Part shown: piece after piece, positions 17,082 to 26,432 of the stretch
Numbering within the stretch: position 1 is the first letter of the stretch
Layout: the number at the start of each line of letters is the position of its first letter
Source: Leptolyngbya sp. PCC 6406
Lineage (GTDB): Bacteria > Cyanobacteriota > Cyanobacteriia > Phormidesmidales > Phormidesmidaceae
Assembly: GCF_000332095.2 (NCBI RefSeq)
Contig: NZ_KI913949.1
Location: 3,880,605-3,919,756, forward strand
Length of the DNA: 39,152 nt
Reading direction: 5' to 3'
Notes under the pieces: generated by a model
What the model saw: the letters and a program-made list of their open reading frames with translations, nothing else
Told to the model about the DNA's origin: nothing
The model's database searches: none
Position numbers and translations under genes: made by a program

Positions 17082-17375
17082 ATGAAGAATGTTTTTAGTC
17101 GCCTTTTTGGGTCTGTTTTCGGTTCCAGTAAGTCTTGGTGGATCGAGATCAAGACTGAAGCCCCTACCTGCACCTACTACTTTGGCCCCTTTGACATTGA
17201 GCAGGAAGCTGAGCTAGCAAAGCGAGGCTACATTGAGGATTTAGAACGGGAGAGCGCTCGAAATATCAAGGCGACGCTCTTGCACTGTACGGAGCCCAGT
17301 CCGCTGACGGTATTCGATTACTCTGGTGAATCGTCGCCCTCCATCGGGATGCCCGCTTTTAGCGGTCGTTCTTAG
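17082..17375 (+). CDS. DUF1816 domain protein
   Basis: The 97-residue protein contains WWIEIKTEAPTCTYYFGPFD followed by EAELAKRGYIEDLERE, the signature of DUF1816, a small domain found mainly in cyanobacteria and sometimes attached to phycobilisome-related proteins. The tail (LTVFDYSGESSPS) is probably flexible. It lies downstream of rlmB on the same strand with an 84-base gap. Function unknown. Confidence 0.8.
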   Translation: MKNVFSRLFGSVFGSSKSWWIEIKTEAPTCTYYFGPFDIEQEAELAKRGYIEDLERESARNIKATLLHCTEPSPLTVFDYSGESSPSIGMPAFSGRS

Positions 17376-17393
17376 GCAGCCTCCTGCTGGTCT

Positions 17394-17524
17394 CTAGTGC
17401 TGTGCGGCGTAAATACTCTGGCCGTTCATCGTGGCACACCTCGGCCCCTCACCCTAGCCCTCTCCCACGGGGAGAGGGGACCAGAAAATGTTGGGCTGGA
17501 GTGACAGAATCGTAAGCCTATTTC
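17394..17524 (-). repeat. Dispersed repeat family R2, copy 1
   Basis: This stretch carries the palindrome CCCTCTCCCACGGGGAGAGGG plus flanks that recur, in the other orientation, at 27278-27380 (partial), 27901-28035 and 28045-28180. No coding sequence. The TAAGCCTATTT and GTGCTGTGCGGCG ends are shared in diverged form with the other copies. Confidence 0.75.
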
Positions 17525-17540
17525 AGGCTAGGTGTACTAG

Positions 17541-17904
17541 TGCTCTGTCAAGCCTCAATTTGTAGGTTAGATGCAGCGCTAGCGGAACCCAACATGGCCC
17601 AGCGTTGTTGGGTTCCACCTTGTTTCACACGACTTGGAAGGTTATGTCTTGAAACGAGCTGAAAAGACTGCCACGTCGTTGTCTTCATACAAACATCCAG
17701 TTCCCTGTTCGCGTTAGCGGCTCCCCTAGGGAGCAACGGAGTCGTTGGCTTTGCCGCCCCAGAGGGGCTAGGGAACGGTCAGAACCCGATGGTGTGGCTG
17801 GCTTTCTCCCTTCGGGAGACGCAGGGCGAACGACTCCGCTCAGCCAGCAGTCAATGGGCTCGGTTCTCTGTAACCTTCCAAGTTGTGTGTTTCACCCAAT
17901 CTAG
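17541..17904 (-). repeat. Dispersed repeat family R3, copy 1, interrupted by R1
   Basis: The left part, 17541-17626 (AACCCAACA...TGTTGGGTT palindrome), and the short right part, 17889-17904 (TTTCACCCAATCTAG), together match the R3 elements at 33441-33542 and 34040-34133. The break is filled by R1 copy 2 at 17627-17888, flanked by GTTTC on both sides. Confidence 0.7.
17627..17888 (+). mobile_element. Short TIR element, family R1, copy 2, with target duplication
   Basis: The ends ACACGACTTGGAAGGTTA and the complement of ACACAACTTGGAAGGTTA form terminal inverted repeats. GTTTC is duplicated at 17622-17626 and 17889-17893. The body is non-coding and contains the same nested palindromes as copy 1. 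Having landed in an R3 repeat, it shows that R1 moved as a unit. Confidence 0.8.
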
Positions 17905-17941
17905 GAGTGCCCTGATCTTTAGTCTGGACGCTGCACTAGCA

Positions 17942-18778
17942 TCAGTGCTGATGCACCTCCTTGGCTCTGGAGACCTCGGGGTGTTGGGCTAGCCAGTGGT
18001 CAATATCTTGCTGGACCTGATGGGGGATTTCCCAGGGAAATAGGTGGGCGGTGTGGGGATAGCACCGCAGGGTGCTGTGGGATAAGTTTTGGGCCGTCTC
18101 TTGGCTGGCGGCGGCGGTGATGTGGCGATCGCAATCGCCGCATAGGACCAAGCAGGGAATGTCTAGGGTGGCCAAAGACGCTAGTCGGTTGTAGCCGGTC
18201 TGGAGGGCGCGGCTCAGGGCACCCTGGGCGACGCGGGAGGTCTGGAGATAGGCAGGGAATGCTTCCCAGGCTAGGCGACGATAGGTGTCGGCGGTGTGGC
18301 GCTGGATCAGGTGACGGTAGAGGGATCGTCGCCCCAGGGTGTCGATATTCCAGCGCCACCCTGGGGCCACCCGGTTGATCAGGGATGCGATCGCAGTATA
18401 GGCATTGTCTTGCCAGGTAATGGGGGGATGACTCCCCTGAGGACGGGCCGCTGTGGCCACTAGGATCAGTCCTGAAACGCGCTGGGGCTGCTTCAGAGCC
18501 AGTTCCAGCGCCAAGATGCCCCCGAGGGACCAGCCCAGGACTAGGCAGCGCTCAATTCCCTGGTCATCCAACAGCGCTTCCAGATCCCCGAGGTGGTCCC
18601 CCATCTCGAAGGGCTGACGGGTGCGGCTGCGGCCATAGCCGCGCAGGTCGGGGGCCAGGGTGCGAAACTTTTGGGCGAGGAAATCGGTAAATACCGCCAT
18701 CGTGTCTCCACTGCCGGGATGGCCGTGGAGACAAAGGATGGGATATCCCGCGCCCTGGATCTGAACCTGGAGTTTCAA
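17942..18778 (-). CDS. Alpha/beta hydrolase
   Basis: The 278-residue protein has the hydrolase fold motifs: oxyanion LHGHPGSGDT at 17-26, PDLRGYGRS at 43-51, the nucleophile elbow GWSLGG with S84, and a likely catalytic Asp in LCGDCDRHI and His in PHTAHLFPWE. Substrate unknown. Its ATG lies three bases after the msrB stop, so the two are probably cotranscribed. Confidence 0.85.
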   Translation of the reverse strand: MKLQVQIQGAGYPILCLHGHPGSGDTMAVFTDFLAQKFRTLAPDLRGYGRSRTRQPFEMGDHLGDLEALLDDQGIERCLVLGWSLGGILALELALKQPQRVSGLILVATAARPQGSHPPITWQDNAYTAIASLINRVAPGWRWNIDTLGRRSLYRHLIQRHTADTYRRLAWEAFPAYLQTSRVAQGALSRALQTGYNRLASLATLDIPCLVLCGDCDRHITAAASQETAQNLSHSTLRCYPHTAHLFPWEIPHQVQQDIDHWLAQHPEVSRAKEVHQH

Positions 18779-18781
18779 GAC

Positions 18782-19180
18782 CTAGGACGCTGGCTTGAAG
18801 TCCAGGGCAGCGGAGTTCATGCAGTAGCGCTTGCCTGTGGGGGCCGGACCATCGTTGAAGACATGGCCGAGGTGGGCATCACAGTTGGCACAGACCACCT
18901 CAGTGCGGATCATGAAGTGGCTGAAGTCGGTCTTGGTGGCAACATTCTGGTTTTGGGAGGGATCCCAAAAGCTAGGCCAGCCGGTGCCGGAGTCAAATTT
19001 GGTCTCAGCACTGAAGAGTTCGGTGCCACAGCAGACGCAGTAGTAGGTGCCTTTGTCCTTAAGATCGTGGTAGGGACCAGAAAAGGCTCGCTCTGTGCCC
19101 TTTTCTCGGGTGACGTGGTACTGCTCGGGGGTAAGCTGCTGCCGCCACTCTTGCTCGGTTTTTTTGATTTTTTCTACCAT
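18782..19180 (-). CDS. msrB: Peptide methionine-R-sulfoxide reductase
   Basis: MsrB repairs methionine R-sulfoxide in proteins. The 132-residue protein has the two zinc-binding pairs C48/C51 and C97/C100, the [11 protein letters not shown] substrate motif and the catalytic Cys in RYCMNSAAL (C120). I begin at [12 protein letters not shown] (19180); the frame is open to 19315, but that part overlaps the mutS 3' end on the same strand and looks unrelated. The gene lies 40 bases downstream of mutS. Confidence 0.95.
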   Translation of the reverse strand: MVEKIKKTEQEWRQQLTPEQYHVTREKGTERAFSGPYHDLKDKGTYYCVCCGTELFSAETKFDSGTGWPSFWDPSQNQNVATKTDFSHFMIRTEVVCANCDAHLGHVFNDGPAPTGKRYCMNSAALDFKPAS

Positions 19181-19220
19181 GATGGGCTCTCTGACTGCGG
19201 GTTCTCTAGTTAAACGTAAC

Positions 19221-22031
19221 CTACCTACGGGGGTGTTTGAAAATGTCGAGTTGCTCCACGGGAGAGTTGGCTTCTCGGAGGCGGCGCTGGCGACCTGGGG
19301 GGCTGAACTGAGCACCCTTGCGGAGACCTACGGCGATCTTGCTGTGCTTTTCGATCTGGCCCATCACTTCTCGCGCCCGCTGGATCACCGCTGGGGGTAG
19401 CCCCGCTAGCCGCCCCGCCTCAATGCCGTAGGAGCGATCGGCTCCACCGGGACGGACTTGGTGCAGAAACACGATTTGGTCTGGCATTTCTTTGACCGTC
19501 ACCTGATAGTTGGCAACATTGTCTAGAATTGCCGCCAACTCATTCAGCTCGTGGTAATGGGTGGCGAAAATTGTGCGCGATCGCACTTCACTGGCCAGAT
19601 ATTCCGCCACGGACCAAGCGATGGAAAGACCATCAAAGGTCGCCGTTCCCCGACCAATTTCATCCAGCAGCACCAGGGAACGATCGCTGGCATGGTTCAA
19701 AATATTTGCCGTTTCATTCATCTCCACCATAAAGGTGGACTGCCCCGTGGCCAGATCATCCACTGCCCCCACACGGGTAAAAATGCGATCGCAGATCCCC
19801 AACCGCGCCGATGTAGCGGGCACAAAACTGCCCACCTGGGCCATGAGCTGAATCAGCCCCACCTGCCGTAGATAGCAGCTTTTGCCACTGGCGTTAGGGC
19901 CGGTGAGGATGATGAGGTCGGGATTTGGAGTGAGAGGGTGATGGGGTGATGGGGTGTTGGGGTGTTGGCGAAGCCTGCCCGGAGGGCTTAGGGGTGTTGG
20001 GGTGTTGGGGCTGACTCCATCACTCCCCCCCTCCCCTTCGACTCCGCTCAGGGCAGGCCCTACTCCATCACTCCCCCCCTCACTCCCCAACGCGGTGGAA
20101 TTGGGGACGAAAAAACCAGCGGGTAACAACTGCTCTACTACGGGATGGCGTCCGGCTTCCATCTGAAGCTGGCGGCTGTTGACCATCTCGGGGCAGCAGT
20201 AGCCCTGGTAGATAGCGACCTCGGCGAGTCCGGCGAGGACATCGGCGGCGGCGACGGTGCGGGCGACGCGACGAATGAGGTCGGCGTGGTGGCCCACTTG
20301 CTCCCGGAGGCGCTGGAAGATCTCGTATTCCAGGGCGTGGACCTGCTCTTGGGCGGTGAAGATGCGGGCTTCCCGTTCCTTGAGTTCCGGGGTGATGTAG
20401 CGTTCTTCGTTGGTGAGGGTTTGTTTGCGGATGTAGTTATCTGGGGCTTGGTCAGACTTGTTGCGGGAAATGCTGATGTAGTAGCCAAAGGCTTTGTTGA
20501 AGCCCACCTTCAGGGTGCTGATGCCGCTGCGTTGGCGTTCCGTGGGCTCCAGACTGGCAATCCAATCCTGGTCGGCTTGCATCTGCGATCGCAGCTCATC
20601 CAGTTCCCCATTCACCCCAGGGCGAATCAAGTTGCCCTCCGTCAGGTATAGGGGTGGACTTTCCACCAGATGGGCGCGCAGGGTATCCCCCAGCTTTTCT
20701 AACTCCGGGGGGACGGGCTGGAGCGCCTTGAGGTAGGGAGACGCCGCCGACTCCAGCAGGGCAGAGAGGATGGGCAACCGGGCAAAGGAATCCGCCAGGG
20801 CCACCAGATCCCGCCCATTGGCGGTGCCGGAGCCCGCCCGTCCCGCCAGCCGCTCTAAATCGTAGATTTGCTTGAGCTGCTGTTGCAGGGCTTGGCGCAG
20901 ATTGCCGTTACTGAGCAGTTCTTGAATTGTGGCTTGGCGGGCCTGGATGCTCTCCACCTCTAGCAGGGGTTGCAGTAACCAGCGGCGCAGGGCACGGCCT
21001 CCCATTGCGGTGACGGTGCGATCCAGTGCCCACAGTAGGGAGCCGTTATAGGTGCCATCCCGGCTGGTTTGGGTGATTTCCAAATTACGGCGGGTTTGGT
21101 GATCTAGCACCAAGAAGTCGCTGAGCACATAGGTGCTGAGCAATTGCAGTGGCACCCGCGTCGCCTTTTGGGTGTCCTCTAGATACTCCAGCAGGCCGCC
21201 CGCCGCCCGCACCGCCAGGGGGAGGTGTTCGCAGCCCACCCCCTCTAGGGAGCGCAGGCGAAAGGTTTGCAGCAATCGCTGGCGGGCCTCGGTTTGGGCA
21301 AAGGCACCTTGCGATCGCAGGGTGTAGCAAAACTGGCGCGGCAGACAATCCGGCAGATGGGTAGAGCTTTCCCCCGGTCGCAGCATGGCCCGCAGGTCCG
21401 GCGCGTCGGTGGGCACCAGGGTTTCCGAGGGTTGCAACCGCATCAGTTCTTGGCCCAGTTGCTCCAAATCGCTGGCTTGGGTGGTGAAAAATTCCCCCGT
21501 AGACACGTCGGCGTAGGCCAGCCCCCAGTGCTGTCCCGAGAACACCACCGCCGCTAGGAAATTATTGCGACGGGCGCTTAGCATCCCCTCCTCAATCACG
21601 GTGCCGGGGGTGATCACCCGCGTCACCTCCCGCTTCACCAATCCCTGGGCTTGGGCTGGATCCTCCACCTGATCGCAGATGGCGACGGCGTAGCCCTTTG
21701 TCACCAGTTGGGCGCAGTAGCGATCGAGGGCATGGTGGGGAATGCCCGCCATCGGTACCCGGCCCACGTTTTTGCCCGCGTCCTTACTGGTCAGCACCAG
21801 CTCTAACTCACGGGCGATGGTGATGCCGTCTTCAAAGAAGGTTTCAAAAAAGTCCCCCACCCGGTACAGCAACAGGGCATGGGGATAGTCCCGCTTCACC
21901 GTGACGTAGTGCAGCATCATCGGGGCTAGGTCATCCCAGTTCACGTCCTGGCAGGTGGCGTAGCGGATGGTGTGTTTGGCCAGACGTTCCGGTAAGCCGG
22001 GGTCGGGGGAGGTGCTATCGGGATCAGCCAT
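19221..22031 (-). CDS. mutS: DNA mismatch repair protein MutS
   Basis: MutS recognises mismatches and recruits MutL. The mismatch-binding N-terminus is intact ([25 protein letters not shown], with the F-x-E motif in its bacterial form). The C-terminal ATPase has Walker A GPNASGKS (about 710-717), Walker [17 protein letters not shown] and the ATHYHEL motif. The 936 residues exceed the usual 850-890, because a Pro/Gly/Ser-rich stretch at about 647-703 is inserted just before Walker A. It is encoded by intergenic-type tandem repeats. The insertion keeps the frame, so the protein may still work, with a loop added beside the nucleotide site. Confidence 0.95.
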   Translation of the reverse strand: MADPDSTSPDPGLPERLAKHTIRYATCQDVNWDDLAPMMLHYVTVKRDYPHALLLYRVGDFFETFFEDGITIARELELVLTSKDAGKNVGRVPMAGIPHHALDRYCAQLVTKGYAVAICDQVEDPAQAQGLVKREVTRVITPGTVIEEGMLSARRNNFLAAVVFSGQHWGLAYADVSTGEFFTTQASDLEQLGQELMRLQPSETLVPTDAPDLRAMLRPGESSTHLPDCLPRQFCYTLRSQGAFAQTEARQRLLQTFRLRSLEGVGCEHLPLAVRAAGGLLEYLEDTQKATRVPLQLLSTYVLSDFLVLDHQTRRNLEITQTSRDGTYNGSLLWALDRTVTAMGGRALRRWLLQPLLEVESIQARQATIQELLSNGNLRQALQQQLKQIYDLERLAGRAGSGTANGRDLVALADSFARLPILSALLESAASPYLKALQPVPPELEKLGDTLRAHLVESPPLYLTEGNLIRPGVNGELDELRSQMQADQDWIASLEPTERQRSGISTLKVGFNKAFGYYISISRNKSDQAPDNYIRKQTLTNEERYITPELKEREARIFTAQEQVHALEYEIFQRLREQVGHHADLIRRVARTVAAADVLAGLAEVAIYQGYCCPEMVNSRQLQMEAGRHPVVEQLLPAGFFVPNSTALGSEGGSDGVGPALSGVEGEGGSDGVSPNTPTPLSPPGRLRQHPNTPSPHHPLTPNPDLIILTGPNASGKSCYLRQVGLIQLMAQVGSFVPATSARLGICDRIFTRVGAVDDLATGQSTFMVEMNETANILNHASDRSLVLLDEIGRGTATFDGLSIAWSVAEYLASEVRSRTIFATHYHELNELAAILDNVANYQVTVKEMPDQIVFLHQVRPGGADRSYGIEAGRLAGLPPAVIQRAREVMGQIEKHSKIAVGLRKGAQFSPPGRQRRLREANSPVEQLDIFKHPRR
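19921..20103. repeat. Repeat insertion inside mutS
   Basis: About 180 bases consist of GGGTGATGG/GGGTGTTGG octamer-type tandem repeats, a GCGAAGCCTGCCCGGAGGGC segment and CACTCCCCC runs. The same composite sequence occurs in reverse at 37905-38033, in a non-coding region. Inside mutS it is translated in frame as a loop of roughly 57-61 residues. Confidence 0.85.
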
Positions 22032-22229
22032 GGACTTTTAGGGGATGCACAAGCGCCCCTATTGTAGACCTGCGGTAGACCTGCTATTGGTGGGGCTGAG
22101 GTCTTTACAGCAAGTCCTCTATCCAGATAACGGTGAAGTTGTGCAGCAACAAATAACCTTAAACTCTCACCGATATCTCTATGCCGTCCGCACCAACGCA
22201 GTTATGGGGAGACGGGAAGGACAACTAGA
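22032..22229. other. Intergenic region upstream of mutS
   Basis: Upstream of the mutS start I see no convincing gene. A 79-residue open frame on the + strand (22045-22284) lacks any recognisable feature and overlaps the end of the next gene. The mutS promoter should lie here but is not clear. Confidence 0.4.
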
Positions 22230-22658
22230 TTACTCTGAGGCAGCAGGTTTTGGGCTAACTGCAAACTCTAGTTGTGAACGGTAAAAACACACATCAAACT
22301 CCATGAAAAAGTTCACCTGCCCTAATATGAGCGGCACATTGGTAGCTTGTGTCCAAGCAAATACTAGTTGTACAGCCTCAAACTGCCCAACGACAGCTTG
22401 AGCAAGCACGACACGCGCCTCGTACTGAGCCAAATTCCCTGTCAAACTCAGTGCTGTTGTTTGCCGATCCCATTCGTACCCAAGTTCAACTCCTATCGAA
22501 TATGGCAGTACATTCACACTTGCTCCAGTATCCAACAAAGCTGATGATATGATGGATACTTGCTGGTGAACCAGGGCAAATGGCAAGTACGGGCGAAAAC
22601 TGGCTTCGCCTAATGCTGTATCACTAGAGACAAATGGATATCGTTCAGCGTTACGCAT
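22230..22658 (-). CDS. Small retropepsin-like aspartic protease, paired with an antitoxin-like gene
   Basis: The 142-residue protein shows ALLDTGASVNVLPYSIG (active-site motif DTGAS), LTGNLAQYEARVVLAQAVVG and VPLILGQVNFFMEFDVCFY, the layout of single-domain clan AA aspartic proteases, which need dimerisation. It has no signal peptide, unlike the 11931-12758 protein. It overlaps the upstream small gene by 8 bases. The same gene pair occurs in other cyanobacteria, to my recollection. Its role is unknown. Confidence 0.75.
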   Translation of the reverse strand: MRNAERYPFVSSDTALGEASFRPYLPFALVHQQVSIISSALLDTGASVNVLPYSIGVELGYEWDRQTTALSLTGNLAQYEARVVLAQAVVGQFEAVQLVFAWTQATNVPLILGQVNFFMEFDVCFYRSQLEFAVSPKPAASE

Positions 22659-22866
22659 GGTCTCGAGTCTTGGCAGCCTGTAGAAATTTCAACATCGTAT
22701 CTGCTGCCTCAACTGCATCATAAGGCGACCATACTGGGTACGACTGGTTAGGTTTAATTAGATCCGTTTCCTGCTGGGCCAGTTCCGAGATCAGAATCTG
22801 CATGATATAGAACTTGTCTGAACGGCTCAGTTCTCTCAATGTCGAGATTAATTCTAAGGAAACCAT
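22651..22866 (-). CDS. Antitoxin-like small protein upstream of the retropepsin
   Basis: The 71-residue protein (MVSLELISTLRELSRSDKFY, then IMQILISELAQQE, then YPVWSPYDAVEAADTMLKFL) resembles the small antitoxins that precede PIN toxins in cyanobacteria: a short helical N-terminal half and a tail with a P-x-W-S-P-Y motif. A start three codons upstream (22875) is possible. The 8-base overlap with the protease gene indicates coupled translation. It may be a dimerising regulator or inhibitor of the protease, which is inference. Confidence 0.65.
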   Translation of the reverse strand: MVSLELISTLRELSRSDKFYIMQILISELAQQETDLIKPNQSYPVWSPYDAVEAADTMLKFLQAAKTRDHA

Positions 22867-22980
22867 TTCAAGCACTCCGGTCCAGCCAGGTTTATTTTTC
22901 CATCTTAAGCGCCCAGCCCATTATCGTGAAATGCTAGATTGCTGACGCTCAAAAGTTTGTTTGAAGATCAACAAACCTAT

Positions 22981-24405
22981 TTACCGCTTCACAGTTTTCA
23001 AAATAGTTTGAAAACGAGAGCTATTGCCGATTCTATCTAGCTTTTCAGTCGGAAAATTTCCAATAAATTCTAAGGCTAGTTTCACATTGGGATGGGTAGC
23101 TTGGTCAACTAATCGGCTTGCAAGTCTCTGGCAACGTGTTTGACAGGATGGAAATTGAAGGCGTGAGGCAATCTCCGAATCACGAGTTAGGTTAATAAAC
23201 TGAGATATCTGACTGTCTTGCCAACGATTGATCAGCATACTATAAATTGGCTCTGCACCAGATGAAACTCCATAACAATTGCCAATATGACACATGGTTA
23301 AGATCTTGACATATTTCCCTGAGACGTTACCTGGAATATTGCCGCTTGCCGGAACAAAAGATTGAAGTAATCTTGCGAGAGGTGGTTCATTGTAGAAGTT
23401 ATTCCAACCATTATGGGCAGCTAATAAAGCATCCAAGGCAGAAATTATCTCAATGGCAATAGTGTTGCCTGGTAAATAAGCTAATCCATTTACAATTGTG
23501 AGGAAATCACGAGCTAAATTTGCTCTGGAAACCTCTCCATTAGCTGAAAATGAGCCATGCCTTAAGCCAATATCGTATTTTGCATCCTCTGAGCAAACTT
23601 CCCACACTTCATATGCAAGGAATCGAATATTATTTCGGATATTTGCGTCTAATCTAGGATCGGTATACATTCCAAACGCTGTTCTCAAGAGAGAATGGGC
23701 TAGATCTTCAGGTAACCGTACAATCGCTTCTGCAATAGGAGGTACGTCAGTTCCAGAAAGAATTTCCTCTCGTACACTTCGTAGAAGCCGCTTTACTTCT
23801 ATAGCTGCACCTTCAGGCTCCTTTCCAAGAACCTCTTTTATGCAAGTTTCTAGCCACGATGCCAATTGCAAGCCCGTCAACTCGTTGTGATTGGGATGAG
23901 CAGCACTAGCATGGTTCCGCATATCGCGAATGTAATCTAAATGCCGATATCCAATATCACTAATAATTCCTGTTTCCCGACAACCTCTGACGAGTACCCA
24001 GTCGTCTAGCTTTTCCAGGTCACTTTCATCTCTAAATCTAGAGCGCTGATTCGCGTCTGTTATTGCAGTGTCATAAAAATAATCTAGATCAAACTGAACG
24101 ACTTTTAGTCGGAGATTTCGAATTGTCTCGTCCCAAAGATAATTTAGAGCTGCATCAAAAAGTCCTACAACGCAGGCTGCCGAGAACTTGGAGATGTACA
24201 TTGCACTATTACGCTGTCCTTCTGTAAGGGCAGGCATAATGTAGGGCATATTATTAATGACCTTTCGGCGCTCATCAAGCTCAACCAAAACCGAATCTGT
24301 TGGCAAACCAAGATATCCAAGGTATGTAGACAGACTTGTAGATAGTGAATCCAGCGTTTTAGCAAGTTCTACTGAAGAGGCTTGTAGTTGGATTTCTGAG
24401 GTCAT
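22981..24405 (-). CDS. Unknown 474-residue protein with HEPN-like R-x4-H motif
   Basis: I do not recognise the family. The protein is mostly helical. Residues 155-170 read HLDYIRDMRNHASAAH; R160-DMRN-H165 and R163-N-H165 resemble the RX4-6H active motif of HEPN ribonucleases, with helices before it (65-105, FSAACVVGLFDAALNYLWDE) as in that fold. The C-terminal half contains repeated helix pairs. Base composition is AT-richer than the flanking mutS and pap genes, suggesting transfer. A perfect palindrome upstream (24426-24446) could be its operator. Abortive-infection-type defence is a guess consistent with these signs. Confidence 0.6.
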   Translation of the reverse strand: MTSEIQLQASSVELAKTLDSLSTSLSTYLGYLGLPTDSVLVELDERRKVINNMPYIMPALTEGQRNSAMYISKFSAACVVGLFDAALNYLWDETIRNLRLKVVQFDLDYFYDTAITDANQRSRFRDESDLEKLDDWVLVRGCRETGIISDIGYRHLDYIRDMRNHASAAHPNHNELTGLQLASWLETCIKEVLGKEPEGAAIEVKRLLRSVREEILSGTDVPPIAEAIVRLPEDLAHSLLRTAFGMYTDPRLDANIRNNIRFLAYEVWEVCSEDAKYDIGLRHGSFSANGEVSRANLARDFLTIVNGLAYLPGNTIAIEIISALDALLAAHNGWNNFYNEPPLARLLQSFVPASGNIPGNVSGKYVKILTMCHIGNCYGVSSGAEPIYSMLINRWQDSQISQFINLTRDSEIASRLQFPSCQTRCQRLASRLVDQATHPNVKLALEFIGNFPTEKLDRIGNSSRFQTILKTVKR

Positions 24406-24425
24406 ACGTCGTTGTTTAAGAGAGC

Positions 24426-24446
24426 AAATCTACCATTGGTAGATTT
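24426..24446. promoter_or_regulatory. Perfect palindrome upstream of the HEPN-like gene
   Basis: AAATCTACCA (24426-24435), one central base, then TGGTAGATTT (24437-24446), lies 20 bases upstream of the ATG at 24405 (minus strand). Position and symmetry fit a repressor operator, possibly self-regulation. A terminator is less likely since it precedes the gene. Confidence 0.5.
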
Positions 24447-24449
24447 TTG

Positions 24450-24855
24450 TCAATACTAGCAAATCAGAACCTTTAGCTGCTGCACCCTTGGCAACTATAG
24501 CGATCCTGCATGAACTTTGAGCAAGCGTCTTCGGGCGTTAATCATCGTTTCAGCCACTCCGACTGAGCAAGCCTTCTCCTCAGTAATCCGTAACCTTTGT
24601 GGGACAAGGCTTTAGAGTGTATAGTTTGTTTGAACTATCCAGCAAGTGGATGAAGGTGCCCGAAACTATGACAGAGGCCCGTCTTTGTGGGTTTCGCAGG
24701 GCTCAACCCACGCTACGACTATTTGGACATTCCAAGGCGGACTCTGCCTGAACACGAACAGGGAAGGGATTTCGGAGCCCTTTCCAACTTCCCCGAACAA
24801 CTTCGAGTCGCGCATCTAACGGATGCATAAGTGGTAGGCCATTGGTGGGCGATAA
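24450..24855. other. Gene-free stretch of about 400 bases
   Basis: I find no frame with protein-like features and no RNA gene. Segments such as GTGGGTTTCGCAGGGCTCAACCCACGC (around 24688-24715) look like remnants of dispersed repeats, with GTGGGTT/AACCCAC as a short inverted pair. Confidence 0.4.
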
Positions 24856-24861
24856 CGAGGG

Positions 24862-26337
24862 CTAAAGCTTGGCTTGGAGGGCTTTGCAGAAGGTTTTGAT
24901 CACCTGGATGCGGGCGCGGCGTTTGTCATTGGCGGGGACTAGGTGCCAGGGGGCGTAGTCGGTACTGGTGCGGCTGACCATATCTGTGACCGCCAGGGCG
25001 TAGTCATCCCAGCGATCGCGGTTGCGATAATCGTCCGTGGTGATTTTGTACTTTTTGTAGGGGGTTTGCTCCCGCGCCTCGAAGCGGCGAAGCTGCTCGT
25101 CGGGGTCAATATGGAGCCAAAACTTGAGAATCACAGTGCCATGTTCCCGCAGTTGGGCCTCAAAGTCATTGATTTCGCTGTAGGCCCAGGTCCATTCCTG
25201 GGGCTGGGCAAAGCCCTCTACCCGCTCCACTAAGACCCGTCCATACCAACTGCGATCGAAGACTACCACCCGCCCTTGGCGGGGTAACTGTTGCCAAAAG
25301 CGCCAGAGATAGTGGTGGGCGTTTTCTTCGTCGGTGGGGACGCCAATGGGTAGCACCCGGTAATCCTGGGCATCCATGGCCTGGGTCAGGCGACGGATGA
25401 CGCCTCCCTTGCCCGCTGCATCCCAGCCCTCAAAGACGAGAACGCTGCTGACCCCCGCCCGGCGGGCTTGGCGGGTGAGGTGGTTGAGGCGAGCCTGATA
25501 TTTTTCTAGTTTTTCCCGGTAGCTGCCCCAGTCAGAGTCGCCATCCATGTCGAGGGTGTCGAGGATGCTGCGATCGCTGGGGGTGATGTAGGGGGCGACG
25601 ATGGGCTCGGGATCACAGGCGGGGGGCGGAGGGGCAAGGCGAGTCTTTAGGGCCTTGAGTATGGTTTCGGCCACCATTAGATTGCGGTAGCGGGCATCGG
25701 CGGTTTCCACTAGGGTCCAGGGGGTTGCGCCGCTGCTGGTGAGGCGGATGTATTGCTCTGACAATTGAACAAAGTCGTCATATTGCTCGTAGACCTGCCA
25801 GTCTGCCTCATCAATGCGCCATGCGGTTTCGGGGTGCTGTTTGGCTGCCTTGAGTCTCTGCTTAAAGTCCGATTTGGACTGGTGAAACCAAAATTTCAGC
25901 AGAATCACCCCATCATTGGCCAGCATGTTTTCAAAGCGATAGATGTGGTGACAGCGACGGCGAAAGGCGTCGTCGGTGATATCTCCCCGCAGGCGATCTG
26001 CGATCGCACTTAAGGCCCAAGCCCCCACAAATACCCCAGTCATGCCAGTGCGGGGGAGACGATTCCAGTATCGCCAGAAGCGGGGCCGTTCCAGTTCTTC
26101 ATCCCTGGGCTCCCCAAAAAAATGGTTGTGGATATAGCGGCCATCCATCCATTCCCCCAGATGGTTGATCACCTCATTGCAGGACTGGCGATCGTCCCCC
26201 ATCAGCACAATCAAGAGAGACAAGGGGGCCTCCCGTAGCTCGTACTGGGCATTTACAAGCTCCACCCGCAGGGGATCGATGGCGGCGTTATAGTCCTTCT
26301 TTTTAACCCGATGCCCCAGTTCCACCGCTTCAAACAT
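24862..26337 (-). CDS. pap: Polyphosphate:AMP phosphotransferase (two-domain PPK2, class II)
   Basis: The enzyme makes ADP from AMP using polyphosphate. The 491-residue protein is two fused PPK2 domains. The C-terminal one keeps Walker A (GWDAAGKGG), Walker B (FDRSWYGR) and the lid (TPYKKYKITTDDYRNRDRWDDY). The N-terminal copy has MGDDRQSCNE in place of Walker A and is presumably non-catalytic, as in characterised Pap proteins. It is transcribed alone. R1 copy 3 lies upstream. Confidence 0.9.
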   Translation of the reverse strand: MFEAVELGHRVKKKDYNAAIDPLRVELVNAQYELREAPLSLLIVLMGDDRQSCNEVINHLGEWMDGRYIHNHFFGEPRDEELERPRFWRYWNRLPRTGMTGVFVGAWALSAIADRLRGDITDDAFRRRCHHIYRFENMLANDGVILLKFWFHQSKSDFKQRLKAAKQHPETAWRIDEADWQVYEQYDDFVQLSEQYIRLTSSGATPWTLVETADARYRNLMVAETILKALKTRLAPPPPACDPEPIVAPYITPSDRSILDTLDMDGDSDWGSYREKLEKYQARLNHLTRQARRAGVSSVLVFEGWDAAGKGGVIRRLTQAMDAQDYRVLPIGVPTDEENAHHYLWRFWQQLPRQGRVVVFDRSWYGRVLVERVEGFAQPQEWTWAYSEINDFEAQLREHGTVILKFWLHIDPDEQLRRFEAREQTPYKKYKITTDDYRNRDRWDDYALAVTDMVSRTSTDYAPWHLVPANDKRRARIQVIKTFCKALQAKL

Positions 26338-26432
26338 GACTCAGCCCCTCAATTTCCCCAATCTGTGGTTATCCAGATGAGGTTGCTCAGATGAGGTTTC
26401 ATTGTAGGGTCGCCCTCGTTATTCTGTTAGAG

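Noticed and set aside
19095-19315. N-terminal extension of MsrB overlapping the mutS end
   Set aside because: The first 45 residues are out-of-frame mutS sequence; the family start MVEKIKK lies at 19180.
22045-22284. 79-residue plus-strand gene upstream of mutS
   Set aside because: It has no ribosome site or recognisable features, and it overlaps the end of the retropepsin gene.
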